Assembly (NCBI GenBank): GCA_004357505.1
Contig: SMWC01000066.1
Coordinates: 1-31,631, forward strand
Source: Gammaproteobacteria bacterium
GTDB taxonomy: Bacteria > Pseudomonadota > Gammaproteobacteria > Steroidobacterales > Rariloculaceae
Direction of reading: 5' to 3'
DNA length: 31,631 bases
Part shown: positions 1-7,208 of the stretch, one piece after another
How the letters are laid out: every line of letters begins with the position of its first letter
How positions within the stretch are numbered: the first letter of the stretch is position 1
Notes under the pieces: generated by a model
What the model saw: only the letters and a program-made list of their open reading frames with translations
Told to the model about the DNA's origin: nothing
The model's database searches: none
Translations under genes and position numbers: made by a program

Positions 1-105
1 GGTGAGTGCACCGCGACCGGTGGCGATCAGAAGCTGCATTAGAAACAGCAGCGCGAAGGTGATCGCAGCTCCAATACTGATGGAGAGGGCATAGCGAGCA
101 ATCAT
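1..105 (-). CDS. tonB: Energy transducer TonB (partial, N-terminus only)
   Basis: Only the first 35 codons are in the window; the rest lies beyond position 1. They begin MIARYALSISIGAAITF and form a short cytoplasmic stub followed by one hydrophobic segment (about residues 5-28), as expected for the membrane anchor of TonB. The start is an ATG at 105 preceded by GGAGAGA at good spacing. It directly follows two exbD genes and an exbB gene on the same strand, which is the main argument for TonB. In the family, TonB spans the periplasm and passes energy from the ExbB/ExbD motor to outer-membrane receptors. The periplasmic part is not visible, so the identity rests on context and the anchor. Confidence 0.72.
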   Translation of the reverse strand, partial: MIARYALSISIGAAITFALLFLMQLLIATGRGALT

Positions 106-165
106 GAATTCTCTCCGCTGGCTAATTAACTGATTCTACCATGAACGCTCCCGCGGGCAGCCTAA

Positions 166-576
166 TCAGAGAACGCTCGCTGCGATTGTGACGTTGGTGA
201 TACCGGCTGCTCTCGCAGCATCCATTACGTTAAGAACGAACTCGTTGGCCGCTGCACTGTCTGCCATAATAACGACGCCGCCCTCGGGATTCTCCGTGTG
301 CAGGCGCTCGATCGCAGCTTTTATGCCGTCTGGCCCAACGTTGCGATTGTCGGCCCAGATTTCATTGGCGGCAGTGACCGCAATGAAGATACTCCCCTTG
401 TCCGGGACGAAGGCCGTCACGGCCTCTGGCCGGTTGATTTCGACGCCGGGATTCTTAACAAACACTGCGGTGACGATGAAGAAGATCAACATGATAAACA
501 CCACGTCGAGCATCGGCGTGAGGTTGATCTCCACGTCTTCTTCTTCCCGCAGTTGTTCGGCTATCGATTCTCTCAT
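166..576 (-). CDS. exbD: ExbD-family proton-channel subunit (second copy)
   Basis: This 136-residue protein has a short charged cytoplasmic N-terminus, one transmembrane helix with the family signature INLTPMLDVVFIMLIFF (about residues 17-33, including the conserved Asp), and a periplasmic domain. In ExbD/TolR proteins that Asp takes part in proton translocation. The ATG is preceded by AAGGA. It lies 37 bases after a paralogue of the same length whose membrane helix is nearly identical, while the periplasmic domains differ clearly. It sits between that paralogue and tonB in one minus-strand operon. The pair could form a heterodimer in the ExbB pore, which is an inference from the tandem arrangement. 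TolR is an alternative family name, but no tolA or tolB is nearby. Confidence 0.9.
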   Translation of the reverse strand: MRESIAEQLREEEDVEINLTPMLDVVFIMLIFFIVTAVFVKNPGVEINRPEAVTAFVPDKGSIFIAVTAANEIWADNRNVGPDGIKAAIERLHTENPEGGVVIMADSAAANEFVLNVMDAARAAGITNVTIAASVL

Positions 577-613
577 CGCGTAAATCCTTTGCCCGTGTCT
601 CGTTAGCCGGAGG

Positions 614-1024
614 TTACTCTGCCGCTGCTATCGAGATATTGAAAACTTTGGCTTGACGTGCCGCATCCATGACCGTCACCAGTGCTTTGGTGGTGGAAGT
701 CTTTGCTACCTGTATAACGACCGGCCGGTCCGGGTCTTCGGCATGGAGTCTCTCGACATTAGCCCGTACAGCACGGGGATCGATGACGCGACGATCAATC
801 CAGATATCGTCGGTGGAGTCGATGATGACCAGAATAGCGCCCTCCTCCTGCACGACCTGAGGCGTATCCTGTTCGGGACGGTTGACGTCCAAGCCGGTCT
901 CACGAATAAAGGATGCCGTGACGATAAAGAAGATCAGCATGATAAAGACCACGTCGAGCATGGGCGTGAGATTGATCTCAGCCTCTTCCTCGTCGTTCTT
1001 AATATTGGCGATGTGCTTTTTCAA
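614..1024 (-). CDS. exbD: ExbD-family proton-channel subunit (first copy)
   Basis: This 136-residue ExbD/TolR protein has an acidic N-terminal stretch, then the single membrane helix INLTPMLDVVFIMLIFF with its conserved Asp, then a periplasmic domain of about 90 residues. I place the start at a TTG (1024) because GGAGG lies 8-9 bases upstream and the reading begins with the expected Lys-rich cytoplasmic tail; there is no ATG nearby. It follows exbB after 70 bases that contain a strong hairpin. In the family, ExbD and ExbB form the proton-driven motor that energises TonB. The second copy downstream makes this a two-ExbD system. Confidence 0.9.
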   Translation of the reverse strand: MKKHIANIKNDEEEAEINLTPMLDVVFIMLIFFIVTASFIRETGLDVNRPEQDTPQVVQEEGAILVIIDSTDDIWIDRRVIDPRAVRANVERLHAEDPDRPVVIQVAKTSTTKALVTVMDAARQAKVFNISIAAAE

Positions 1025-1048
1025 CGCCTGATCCTCCGCGCCGGTCCG

Positions 1049-1097
1049 CCAGGGGGGCAGTATACCTTGTTGTTCAAGGTATGTTCAAGACCCCCTA
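1049..1097 (-). promoter_or_regulatory. Intercistronic hairpin between exbB and exbD
   Basis: ATACCTTG (1062-1069) and CAAGGTAT (1075-1082) form a perfect 8-bp stem around a 5-base loop. An outer G-run (1052-1057) and C-run (1091-1095) can close a second helix that includes the exbB stop codon. No T-run follows in the direction of transcription, so it does not look like a terminator. mRNA stabilisation or control of the exbB:exbD ratio is plausible but inferred. Confidence 0.5.
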
Positions 1098-1622
1098 ATG
1101 GTCCATCGTTAGTCTGTCTTCCAGGATGGCAGTATTCCGTTTGGCCGTGCGGGTCAGAATCGTGATCAGAAACACGCCCGATAGCGCCCCGACCATGCCG
1201 GCCATCGTCGGCACCGTGGCTCTGGACACACCCGCGGCCATCGATCGGGCGTTACTCGTTCCCGAGATCGCCATGACTTCGAATACCTGAATCATGCCCG
1301 TCACGGTACCCATCAGGCCCAGCAACGGACACAGCGCGACGAGCGTTTGGATCATCGGCAGGCCTTTTTCGGCCGAGATTCTGACTCGGGAAATAATCGC
1401 CTCGCGTACCTGGCGGGCATGCCAGGATTTTCGTTCGGGGCGGCGCTCCCACTCGTTCAGCGCTTCCTCGAATAAGGATTTCAGCCCGGTGCGGTAATAG
1501 ATCAATCGCTCCAGGATCAAGATCCACAAGAACAGGATAACGACGCCGATGATGCGTAGCACGGGACCGCCCAATTCCAGGAAGTCCCGGATGGCTTCGA
1601 AGGCATTGATAAAAAACTGCAT
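1095..1622 (-). CDS. exbB: ExbB-family proton-channel protein
   Basis: This is a 175-residue MotA/TolQ/ExbB-family inner-membrane protein with hydrophobic segments near residues 18-40, 90-112 and 130-155. The family-conserved stretch ALCPLLGLMGTVTGMIQVF lies in the second segment. The length is short for ExbB/TolQ (usually 220-245) but typical of the small ExbB of TtpC-containing TonB2 systems. The ATG start is preceded by GGAGAG, which lies inside a hairpin. It is flanked by the larger TtpC-like protein upstream and two exbD genes downstream. In the family, ExbB forms a pentameric pore around ExbD and powers TonB. Confidence 0.9.
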   Translation of the reverse strand: MQFFINAFEAIRDFLELGGPVLRIIGVVILFLWILILERLIYYRTGLKSLFEEALNEWERRPERKSWHARQVREAIISRVRISAEKGLPMIQTLVALCPLLGLMGTVTGMIQVFEVMAISGTSNARSMAAGVSRATVPTMAGMVGALSGVFLITILTRTAKRNTAILEDRLTMDH

Positions 1623-1625
1623 CGC

Positions 1626-1670
1626 CTAACTCTCCACAAGGAGAGTCTCGGAGGCTGCCCGCCGAGACTC
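1626..1670 (-). promoter_or_regulatory. Two overlapping hairpins controlling access to the exbB ribosome binding site
   Basis: One perfect 7-bp stem, ACTCTCC (1629-1635) with GGAGAGT (1640-1646) around a 4-base loop, contains the exbB Shine-Dalgarno sequence (GGAGAG on the transcribed strand). A second perfect 9-bp stem, GAGTCTCGG (1643-1651) with CCGAGACTC (1662-1670), shares bases 1643-1646 with the first, so both cannot form completely. This looks like a two-state translational switch. The structure is read from the sequence; the function is inferred. Confidence 0.5.
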
Positions 1671-1682
1671 CATACCCTGTGT

Positions 1683-3059
1683 CTACTGAGACTTCTCGGA
1701 CTGCTCCGCAACGATACCCGCGGTTTGCTCCTGAAGAATCTGCGTGATGGTTCGGCTGCGCCCGCTGACGATCGTGTGCAGCAAGACCATCGGGATAGCC
1801 ACCGTGAGGCCGAGGACCGTGGTAACCAACGCTTGTGAGATACCGCCGGCCATGGTTTTCGGGTCGCCGGTACCGAACAGAGTAATGGCCTGGAAGGTAT
1901 TGATCATGCCGGTGACGGTACCCAGAAGCCCGAGGAGCGGCGCGACGACGGAAATAACCTTGATAAACAGGATGCCGCGCTGCAACGCTGGCGTTTCCTT
2001 CAAGATCGCTTCACCGAGCTTGAGTTCCAGCGTTTCCGTGTCCGCTTGACGATTACTGTGGTAAACCTGCAGCACGCGACCCAAGGCGTTGTCGTCGGAC
2101 ACCGTGTCGCGTTTCAGTTGCGCCTTCACTCTTTGGCCCGCGATGGTCAAGGTGATGAGGCGTTCCAGCGCCAGCAGCAGGCCCAACAGGCCCAGCGCGA
2201 TGATCACGTAACCGACAATCCCGCCCTGGTTGATACGTTCCTGGAGATTCGGTGATTGCACCAATGAATCAAGAATGACACCGCTGGTAGGATCAAGACC
2301 GAAACGCACGAACCCGCTTCCGGGTGCGGCGGCCAGCAGGTCGGAGGTACTTCCCGTGAAGCGCCCCTCGGAGGGCTGACGCTGGAGCTCTGATAGCGAG
2401 TTGGTATCCGGGTTGTGGCTCAAATAGCGGCCGGCGGCGACGATATTGAACGTGCCGATTCGAACGACATCCTCATAGCTCTCCTGGCCATCCGCAGTGA
2501 TGACCCGAAAATTTCGGATCCGCTTGACCTTGCCCTGTTCGGTGGCTTCCCGCTGCAGCTCGAACCAGAGGCGTTCGATCTCCTCGATAGAGGCCAGCTG
2601 GCTGCTGGAACCCATTTTCGCTGCCAGGTCGGTCAGGAATTGCGCTCGGTCGGGGTATTCTATATTGGTGAACGAGTTTTCGAATTGTGCTCTGGCGTCG
2701 CCGGCAACCTGTTGCAGAACACCGAACAGCTCACGCAACGAGCCTAAGCGAGCATTTAGCTGCGCCGTTACCTCGGTAATGAGCAGCTCGTTGGCTTCAA
2801 ACGTGGTCTCGAGCCGATCGCTGCGCCGTTCCTCGGTTGCCTTCTCGTCACGCGCTTCTCGCAGCAGCCGTTCCTGGTCGGCCTGGTTCTGCTCGAATCT
2901 TTGCAAACGCTCGCGTTCTTGCTGGTTGTCTTTAGCGGCGCCGGTCGCGACGAGATCCAAGAGCACATCAAGGGGTTTTTCATCCTGCTGCGCCGCGGCG
3001 GGTCCAGTGAGGATGAGTGCTGCCAGCGCTGCCGCCGGTAGGACAAGAGAGTTATTCAT
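1683..3059 (-). CDS. ttpC: TtpC-like MotA/TolQ/ExbB proton-channel family protein
   Basis: This 458-residue protein has a signal peptide (about residues 1-23, ending AAA-QQ), a long charged coiled-coil periplasmic region (about 40-160), a further periplasmic domain, and a C-terminal MotA/TolQ/ExbB domain. The last has membrane segments near residues 285-305, 370-392 and 412-435 and the motif VVAPLLGLLGTVTGMI. Size and layout match TtpC, described in Vibrio as an additional partner of TonB2-ExbB2-ExbD2. Its start codon shares a base with the stop codon of the DUF3450 gene (TAATG), so translation is coupled. The following gene is a compact ExbB, so the motor probably contains two ExbB-type proteins. 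The exact energetic role is not readable from sequence. Confidence 0.85.
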   Translation of the reverse strand: MNNSLVLPAAALAALILTGPAAAQQDEKPLDVLLDLVATGAAKDNQQERERLQRFEQNQADQERLLREARDEKATEERRSDRLETTFEANELLITEVTAQLNARLGSLRELFGVLQQVAGDARAQFENSFTNIEYPDRAQFLTDLAAKMGSSSQLASIEEIERLWFELQREATEQGKVKRIRNFRVITADGQESYEDVVRIGTFNIVAAGRYLSHNPDTNSLSELQRQPSEGRFTGSTSDLLAAAPGSGFVRFGLDPTSGVILDSLVQSPNLQERINQGGIVGYVIIALGLLGLLLALERLITLTIAGQRVKAQLKRDTVSDDNALGRVLQVYHSNRQADTETLELKLGEAILKETPALQRGILFIKVISVVAPLLGLLGTVTGMINTFQAITLFGTGDPKTMAGGISQALVTTVLGLTVAIPMVLLHTIVSGRSRTITQILQEQTAGIVAEQSEKSQ

Positions 3060-3829
3060 TAGCCTTCCTCCGGCGCGGGAACGGGAATGAGCAGCAAGGC
3101 CGGACCGACCTGGTTACGAGCCAGTCTCAGCCCTTCTCGAATCGAGTTACGATACTCACTGCCCAGTGAAACCCAGACGCGATTGGACTGGTCCCAGACG
3201 CCCGCATTTACGCCGTCCGGAGTTTGGTAAATCAATGCCACCCGGCCGATCTGCAGAAAGTCGACTTCACGAACAGCACCATCGATAGTCAGTTCGTCGG
3301 TGTAGGCGAATATCGTCCGTCCGTAGTCGTTCTCGATCTGCCAGGCTTCCATGACCACGCGGAATTTCTCGGCCGCGGTGACATTGGCTCGGCCGAGCAA
3401 CTCGCGGAGTCCAGTGACCCGCTCGCTACGTTCGTCTGCCAGAAACGGCACGTCCAACGCGACAAAGCGCTCCAGCCCGTCGATCATCCGTGTGAGCAAT
3501 GGCAGGATCTGACGTTCGATGACGGTGACGCTGTCGATCGATATGCGCAGTTCACGGAGCTCTTGCTCTTGTGCTGAGATCTGGCGATCGAGGATCGTGT
3601 TGTAAACGCGTAGCCCCTCGATCTCTTTGACGATCCCCCGGTACTCGTCGACGGTTTCACGCGTATCGTCGACGATGCCGTCGATAGCATCCTGAGACGC
3701 TTGCGCCTGTTGAATGCGACGGTCCTCGGCGGCGATTATCTGGTCGACCGCCTGGCCTGCGACCATTTCAGCGGTGAAAATCGCGCCGAGCGTGCTCACC
3801 AGAAGCGCTCCGTTACGTATCGCTCTCAT
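3059..3829 (-). CDS. DUF3450 family periplasmic protein of the TonB2 cluster
   Basis: This 256-residue protein has an N-terminal signal peptide (about residues 1-26) and an Arg/Glu/Gln-rich coiled coil (about 30-110, with ALNK-free heptads such as ISAQEQELRELRISID). The C-terminal half contains the LIYQTPDGVNAGVWDQ stretch typical of DUF3450. The ATG start has GAGGAG upstream. It is the first gene of the minus-strand operon and overlaps ttpC by one base. Family members are encoded next to TtpC/ExbB genes in many marine gammaproteobacteria, which suggests a periplasmic accessory to the motor. No biochemical function is assigned with certainty. Confidence 0.82.
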   Translation of the reverse strand: MRAIRNGALLVSTLGAIFTAEMVAGQAVDQIIAAEDRRIQQAQASQDAIDGIVDDTRETVDEYRGIVKEIEGLRVYNTILDRQISAQEQELRELRISIDSVTVIERQILPLLTRMIDGLERFVALDVPFLADERSERVTGLRELLGRANVTAAEKFRVVMEAWQIENDYGRTIFAYTDELTIDGAVREVDFLQIGRVALIYQTPDGVNAGVWDQSNRVWVSLGSEYRNSIREGLRLARNQVGPALLLIPVPAPEEG

Positions 3830-4346
3830 GCCTGCTCCTCAACTAAAACTTAGAGATCAACTGTGGAAGTTAAATTCGGGCTCCCATTGCTAGTCGGCGA
3901 TGTTTTGGCTGCCCGGTCTAGACCCTTTGCAACGATCTTCTTGGAAGCGCGAACAACCACCATCGGCCCTTAAAGCAACGTAGAGCATGTGTTATCTGCG
4001 CCGACCGTTCTAGTTTGGGCGTTGCCCCGAAGGTCCTTGGCTTCCAGGTCGATCAGTTTCTCTTATTCGTGTCTCGCAAATGCAGCGCCTACGCGCTGCA
4101 CGATTGAGCTTCTCCCTTTTTGGGCAACGGGTGCCCGGGCGAGAGGATAGCGCAAAACGACAGACCGGCGCTATAGTTGCGCGATGATCGATCGGCAGAC
4201 GTCGTGCGACTCCTCCGGTCGCAGGCAAACCCAATGTTGCGGTTCTGCCCCGCGATCAACCGCGATTAGAGCCCCTGTAAAATAGCTTGTTGATCAATAC
4301 CTTATGCTGATTATTTCATCAAATTTCTAGTAGTGGGCCTAAGGCG
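3830..4346. other. Divergent intergenic region without a convincing gene
   Basis: About 520 bases separate the TonB-type operon from the ilv-leu promoter. I find no open frame with a credible ribosome site or recognisable product. A perfect 8-bp stem with a 4-base loop, TGCAGCGC (4081-4088) and GCGCTGCA (4093-4100), is the strongest structure; no T-run follows on either strand. GGTCTAGACC (3915-3924) is a 10-base palindrome. I did not see a Fur-box-like sequence. The operon promoter for the minus strand must lie here, but I could not place it. Confidence 0.5.
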
Positions 4347-4375
4347 TTGACATCGCTCGGTCTTTTTTGGATGAT
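4347..4375 (+). promoter_or_regulatory. Promoter of the ilv-leu operon
   Basis: A perfect -35 box TTGACA (4347-4352) is followed after 17 bases by GATGAT (4370-4375), which matches the sigma-70 -10 box at four of six positions. Transcription would start near 4382, about 22 bases before the leader peptide ATG, a typical attenuator layout. Confidence 0.6.
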
Positions 4376-4403
4376 GTGTGATTGCCAACGTAGTTGATTA
4401 GAG

Positions 4404-4475
4404 ATGACCCAGAACCACCACGCGCTGCTCCTTACCGTACTGCTTAGCGACGGCAGGTGCGGGCGCGTGGATTGA
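4404..4475 (+). CDS. leuL: Leucine leader peptide of the ilv-leu operon
   Basis: A 23-codon frame starts at ATG 4404 and stops at TGA 4473-4475. In its centre it reads ALLLTVLLSD: five leucine codons and one valine codon within seven (CTG CTC CTT ACC GTA CTG CTT, 4425-4445). It is followed 20 bases later by an intrinsic terminator and then by ilvC and the leu genes. This is the classical leader-peptide arrangement, and the codon run identifies leucine as the sensed amino acid, possibly with a valine contribution. The ribosome site is weak (TTAGAG). The peptide itself is not expected to have a function. Confidence 0.85.
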   Translation: MTQNHHALLLTVLLSDGRCGRVD

Positions 4476-4528
4476 CGACGATAAACCATGTAAACCCCGC
4501 ACCCGAAAGGCTGCGGGGTTTTTTTTGG
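4418..4528 (+). promoter_or_regulatory. Transcription attenuator (protector, antiterminator and terminator segments)
   Basis: Competing pairings can be traced base by base. The protector pairs CCACGCGC (4418-4425) with GCGCGTGG (4463-4470). The antiterminator pairs GGTGCGGG (4456-4463) with CCCGCACC (4496-4503). The terminator pairs AACCCCGCA (4493-4501) with TGCGGGGTT (4512-4520), with inner pairs, a GAAA tetraloop and an eight-T tract. A ribosome stalled on the Leu codons would leave segment 2 free to form the antiterminator. A ribosome at the stop codon would cover it and allow termination. Confidence 0.82.
4493..4526 (+). terminator. Intrinsic terminator of the leu attenuator
   Basis: A GC-rich 9-bp stem (4493-4501 with 4512-4520), a GAAA loop and a run of eight T (4519-4526) lie directly upstream of ilvC. 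It is the terminator half of the attenuator. Confidence 0.88.
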
Positions 4529-4582
4529 CCTAATTTTTGTGACCGCAACGACCGATAGCTGGTCGATGACAGGAGTGTTGAC

Positions 4583-5569
4583 ATGAAACTCTATGAGGAA
4601 GCCGATGTTCGGCCCGAAGTGCTGAGCGGAGAACTCCTGGCCGTTCTCGGCTATGGCAGTCAGGGCCGTGCTCATGCGCTGAATTTACGCGACTCCGGGT
4701 TCGAGGTCGTCATCGGTCTAAGGCCGGGCGGTGCGACATCCGCCAAGGCCGAGCACGACGGTTTCGCAGTGCTTCCGCCGCAGAAAGCAGTGGACGGCGC
4801 CGGTCTCGTCGCCTTTCTGGTTCCGGACATGGTTCAGCGCAAGCTCTATCAGCAGATCGAGTCGAAGCTGAAACAAAATGCCACCCTGTTATTCGCGCAC
4901 GGTTTCAATATTCATTACAACCGGGTTGAACCTCGGGATGATCTGGACGTCGTGTTGATCGCCCCGAAAGGGCCCGGTGATCTCGTGCGGCGTCAGTATG
5001 AAGCCGGTCGAGGCGTGCCTTGCTTGATTGCAGTTGCGCAAGATACGACCGGCAACGCACATGCGCGTGCGCTGGCTTACGCCGATGGTATCGGCGGAAC
5101 TCGGGGCGGCGTACTCGATACGACGTTTGCCGAGGAGACTGAGACCGATTTATTCGGTGAGCAGGCCGTGTTGTGCGGTGGACTCTCCGAACTCATCGTC
5201 CGCGGCTTTCGCACGCTGGTCGAGGCCGGTTATCAGCCCGAGGTAGCCTATTTCGAATGCATGCATGAGGTGAAACTCATCGTGGATCTCCTGCATGAAG
5301 GTGGTTTAAGGAAAATGCATGAGTTCGTTAGCGAGACAGCTAAATACGGTGATCTCACACAGGGACCGCGAGTCGTAGATGCCCACACTTCCGAGCGGAT
5401 GCGAGAAGTGCTGAAAGACATTCAGGACGGTACGTTCGCAAAAAACTGGGTGTCCGAGTATGAAGCCGGTCTGCCGGAGTACAACCGACTGCTCGAGGAG
5501 GATCTTAACAGCCAAATCGAAACAGTCGGCAAGGAGCTTAGAGGTCGTATGAGCTGGTTGCAGGAATGA
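4583..5569 (+). CDS. ilvC: Ketol-acid reductoisomerase, class I
   Basis: IlvC converts acetolactate or acetohydroxybutyrate to the dihydroxy acids of valine and isoleucine synthesis using NADPH and Mg2+. The 328-residue length marks the short class I form, not the long E. coli type. Visible motifs are the dinucleotide fold GYGSQG (23-28), GLRPGG after the second strand, H106, APKG with Lys129, and the metal ligands Asp189 and Glu193 in DLFGEQ plus Glu225 and Glu229 in ECMHE. AGGAG precedes the ATG. It is the first structural gene after the leucine attenuator, so isoleucine and valine synthesis would be partly tied to leucine supply. Acetolactate synthase, its usual neighbour, is not in the window. 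Confidence 0.96.
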   Translation: MKLYEEADVRPEVLSGELLAVLGYGSQGRAHALNLRDSGFEVVIGLRPGGATSAKAEHDGFAVLPPQKAVDGAGLVAFLVPDMVQRKLYQQIESKLKQNATLLFAHGFNIHYNRVEPRDDLDVVLIAPKGPGDLVRRQYEAGRGVPCLIAVAQDTTGNAHARALAYADGIGGTRGGVLDTTFAEETETDLFGEQAVLCGGLSELIVRGFRTLVEAGYQPEVAYFECMHEVKLIVDLLHEGGLRKMHEFVSETAKYGDLTQGPRVVDAHTSERMREVLKDIQDGTFAKNWVSEYEAGLPEYNRLLEEDLNSQIETVGKELRGRMSWLQE

Positions 5570-5611
5570 CTGAAATTAGAGGCATAACCTCGATTGTTGA
5601 GGAGACATATC

Positions 5612-7183
5612 ATGAACGCAGCGGATGACAAACGAGTCGTCATTTTTGACACCACATTGAGAGATGGGGAGCAAGCTCCCGGATGCAGCATGACTCTCGA
5701 TGAGAAGCTCCGTGTTGCCGCCGCGCTCGCAGAACTCAAGGTCGACATTATCGAAGCAGGGTTCCCGGCGGCTTCCCCCGGAGACTTCGAGTCTGTACAG
5801 ACAATCGCTCGGACGATCGAAGGCCCCACGATCTGCGGGCTGGCGCGATGCAATACGGAGGATATAAAGCTGGTCTGGGACGCGGTGAGAGACGCGCAGC
5901 AGCCGCGCATTCATGTCTTTGTTGCGACTAGCCAGATCCATCGCGAACACAAGTTGCAGATGGCGAAGGAAGAGATCATCAAAGTAGCCGTCGAAAGCGT
6001 GACGCTAGCTCGGTCACTGTGTGAGGACGTCGAGTTCTCGCCGGAAGATGCGGCTCGGACGGAGCCAGAGTATCTGGCCGAGGTCGTACAGGCTGCGATC
6101 GAAGCCGGTGCGACCACGGTGAATATTCCGGATACGGTCGGTTATACAGTGCCGGGTGAATTCTTCGAGCTGTTTCGCTACTTGAAGGCGAACGTCGCGG
6201 GGATAGACAACATTCGTCTCAGTGCCCACTGCCATGACGATCTGGGTCTGGCGGTCGCTAATAGCCTCGCGGCGGTACAGGCAGGTGCGAGACAGATTGA
6301 GTGTACGATTAATGGGATCGGCGAACGCGCGGGTAACTGCTCTCTGGAAGAAGTGGTCATGGCCCTGCGAACTCGGCAGGAGTACTTCGGCCTCGAGACG
6401 GGCATTCGAACCCAGCGACTGTATCCGACCAGCCGGATCGTCGCTAACGTAACCGGTATGCATGCGCCACGGAATAAGGCCATCGTTGGGGAAAACGCTT
6501 TTTCTCACGAGGCCGGCATACACCAGCACGGCATGCTCCGCCATCACACCACCTACGAAATCATGCGTCCGGAGGACGTGGGGTTATCGCGGTCCAATCT
6601 CGTCCTGGGTAAACACAGTGGTCGTCACGCGTTCAGGGAACGAGTCGAACAACTTGGCTTTGAAATGGATGACGTCGAATTGAACCGCTGTTTCAAGGAG
6701 TTCAAAGAGCTCGCCGACCGGAAGAAGGAGTTGTACGACCAGGATATCGAGGCGATTATCATGAATGTCGATGTCGGCAAAGCCGGACCCTGGGCCATCG
6801 AGGAGCTGCACATTACGGCAGGCACGGGTAGTATCGCTGCTGCGGCGCTACGAATTAGTCACACGGACGGACGGGAGCTGCGGCAAGCTGCCGCAGGCGA
6901 CGGCCCGGTCGCAGCGGTTTTTCGGGCGCTGGAGCAGGCGACCGGCGTGGAATTGGTCTTGAAAAACTTCGAAGTTCACGGTGTCACGGTCGGAGATGAC
7001 GCTCAGGGTGAGGTTACGGTAACCGTCGAATACAATCAGCAGAGCTACCGCGGACACGCCGTGAGCACTGACATCGTCGAATCCGCGGCTTTTGCCTATC
7101 TCGAGGTGATCAACCGGGTGATTCGTCGCCGGGAAGGGACGGGCCAGGTGGCGGCAGAGAATGTCGCGCTTGGTAATCCTTAA
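5612..7183 (+). CDS. leuA: 2-isopropylmalate synthase
   Basis: LeuA condenses acetyl-CoA with 2-oxoisovalerate, the first committed step to leucine. The 523-residue protein has the HMGL-like barrel with TLRDGEQAPG (15-24), the metal ligands in SAHCHDDLG, the ERAGNCSLEEVV segment, and a C-terminal allosteric domain (about 390-510) that binds leucine in the family. I place the start at ATG 5612 because GAGGAG lies just upstream; the frame continues six codons further to a TTG but without a ribosome site. It follows ilvC by 42 bases. Leucine would act at two levels, by attenuation and by feedback on this enzyme. Confidence 0.96.
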   Translation: MNAADDKRVVIFDTTLRDGEQAPGCSMTLDEKLRVAAALAELKVDIIEAGFPAASPGDFESVQTIARTIEGPTICGLARCNTEDIKLVWDAVRDAQQPRIHVFVATSQIHREHKLQMAKEEIIKVAVESVTLARSLCEDVEFSPEDAARTEPEYLAEVVQAAIEAGATTVNIPDTVGYTVPGEFFELFRYLKANVAGIDNIRLSAHCHDDLGLAVANSLAAVQAGARQIECTINGIGERAGNCSLEEVVMALRTRQEYFGLETGIRTQRLYPTSRIVANVTGMHAPRNKAIVGENAFSHEAGIHQHGMLRHHTTYEIMRPEDVGLSRSNLVLGKHSGRHAFRERVEQLGFEMDDVELNRCFKEFKELADRKKELYDQDIEAIIMNVDVGKAGPWAIEELHITAGTGSIAAAALRISHTDGRELRQAAAGDGPVAAVFRALEQATGVELVLKNFEVHGVTVGDDAQGEVTVTVEYNQQSYRGHAVSTDIVESAAFAYLEVINRVIRRREGTGQVAAENVALGNP

Positions 7184-7208
7184 CGACGAGGACTGAAGGA
7201 ATGCTCTT

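Noticed and set aside
4010..4234. A 74-codon minus-strand frame in the intergenic region
   Set aside because: Arg/Pro/Cys-rich low-complexity translation, no ribosome site, no recognisable motif; typical of a chance frame in GC-rich DNA.
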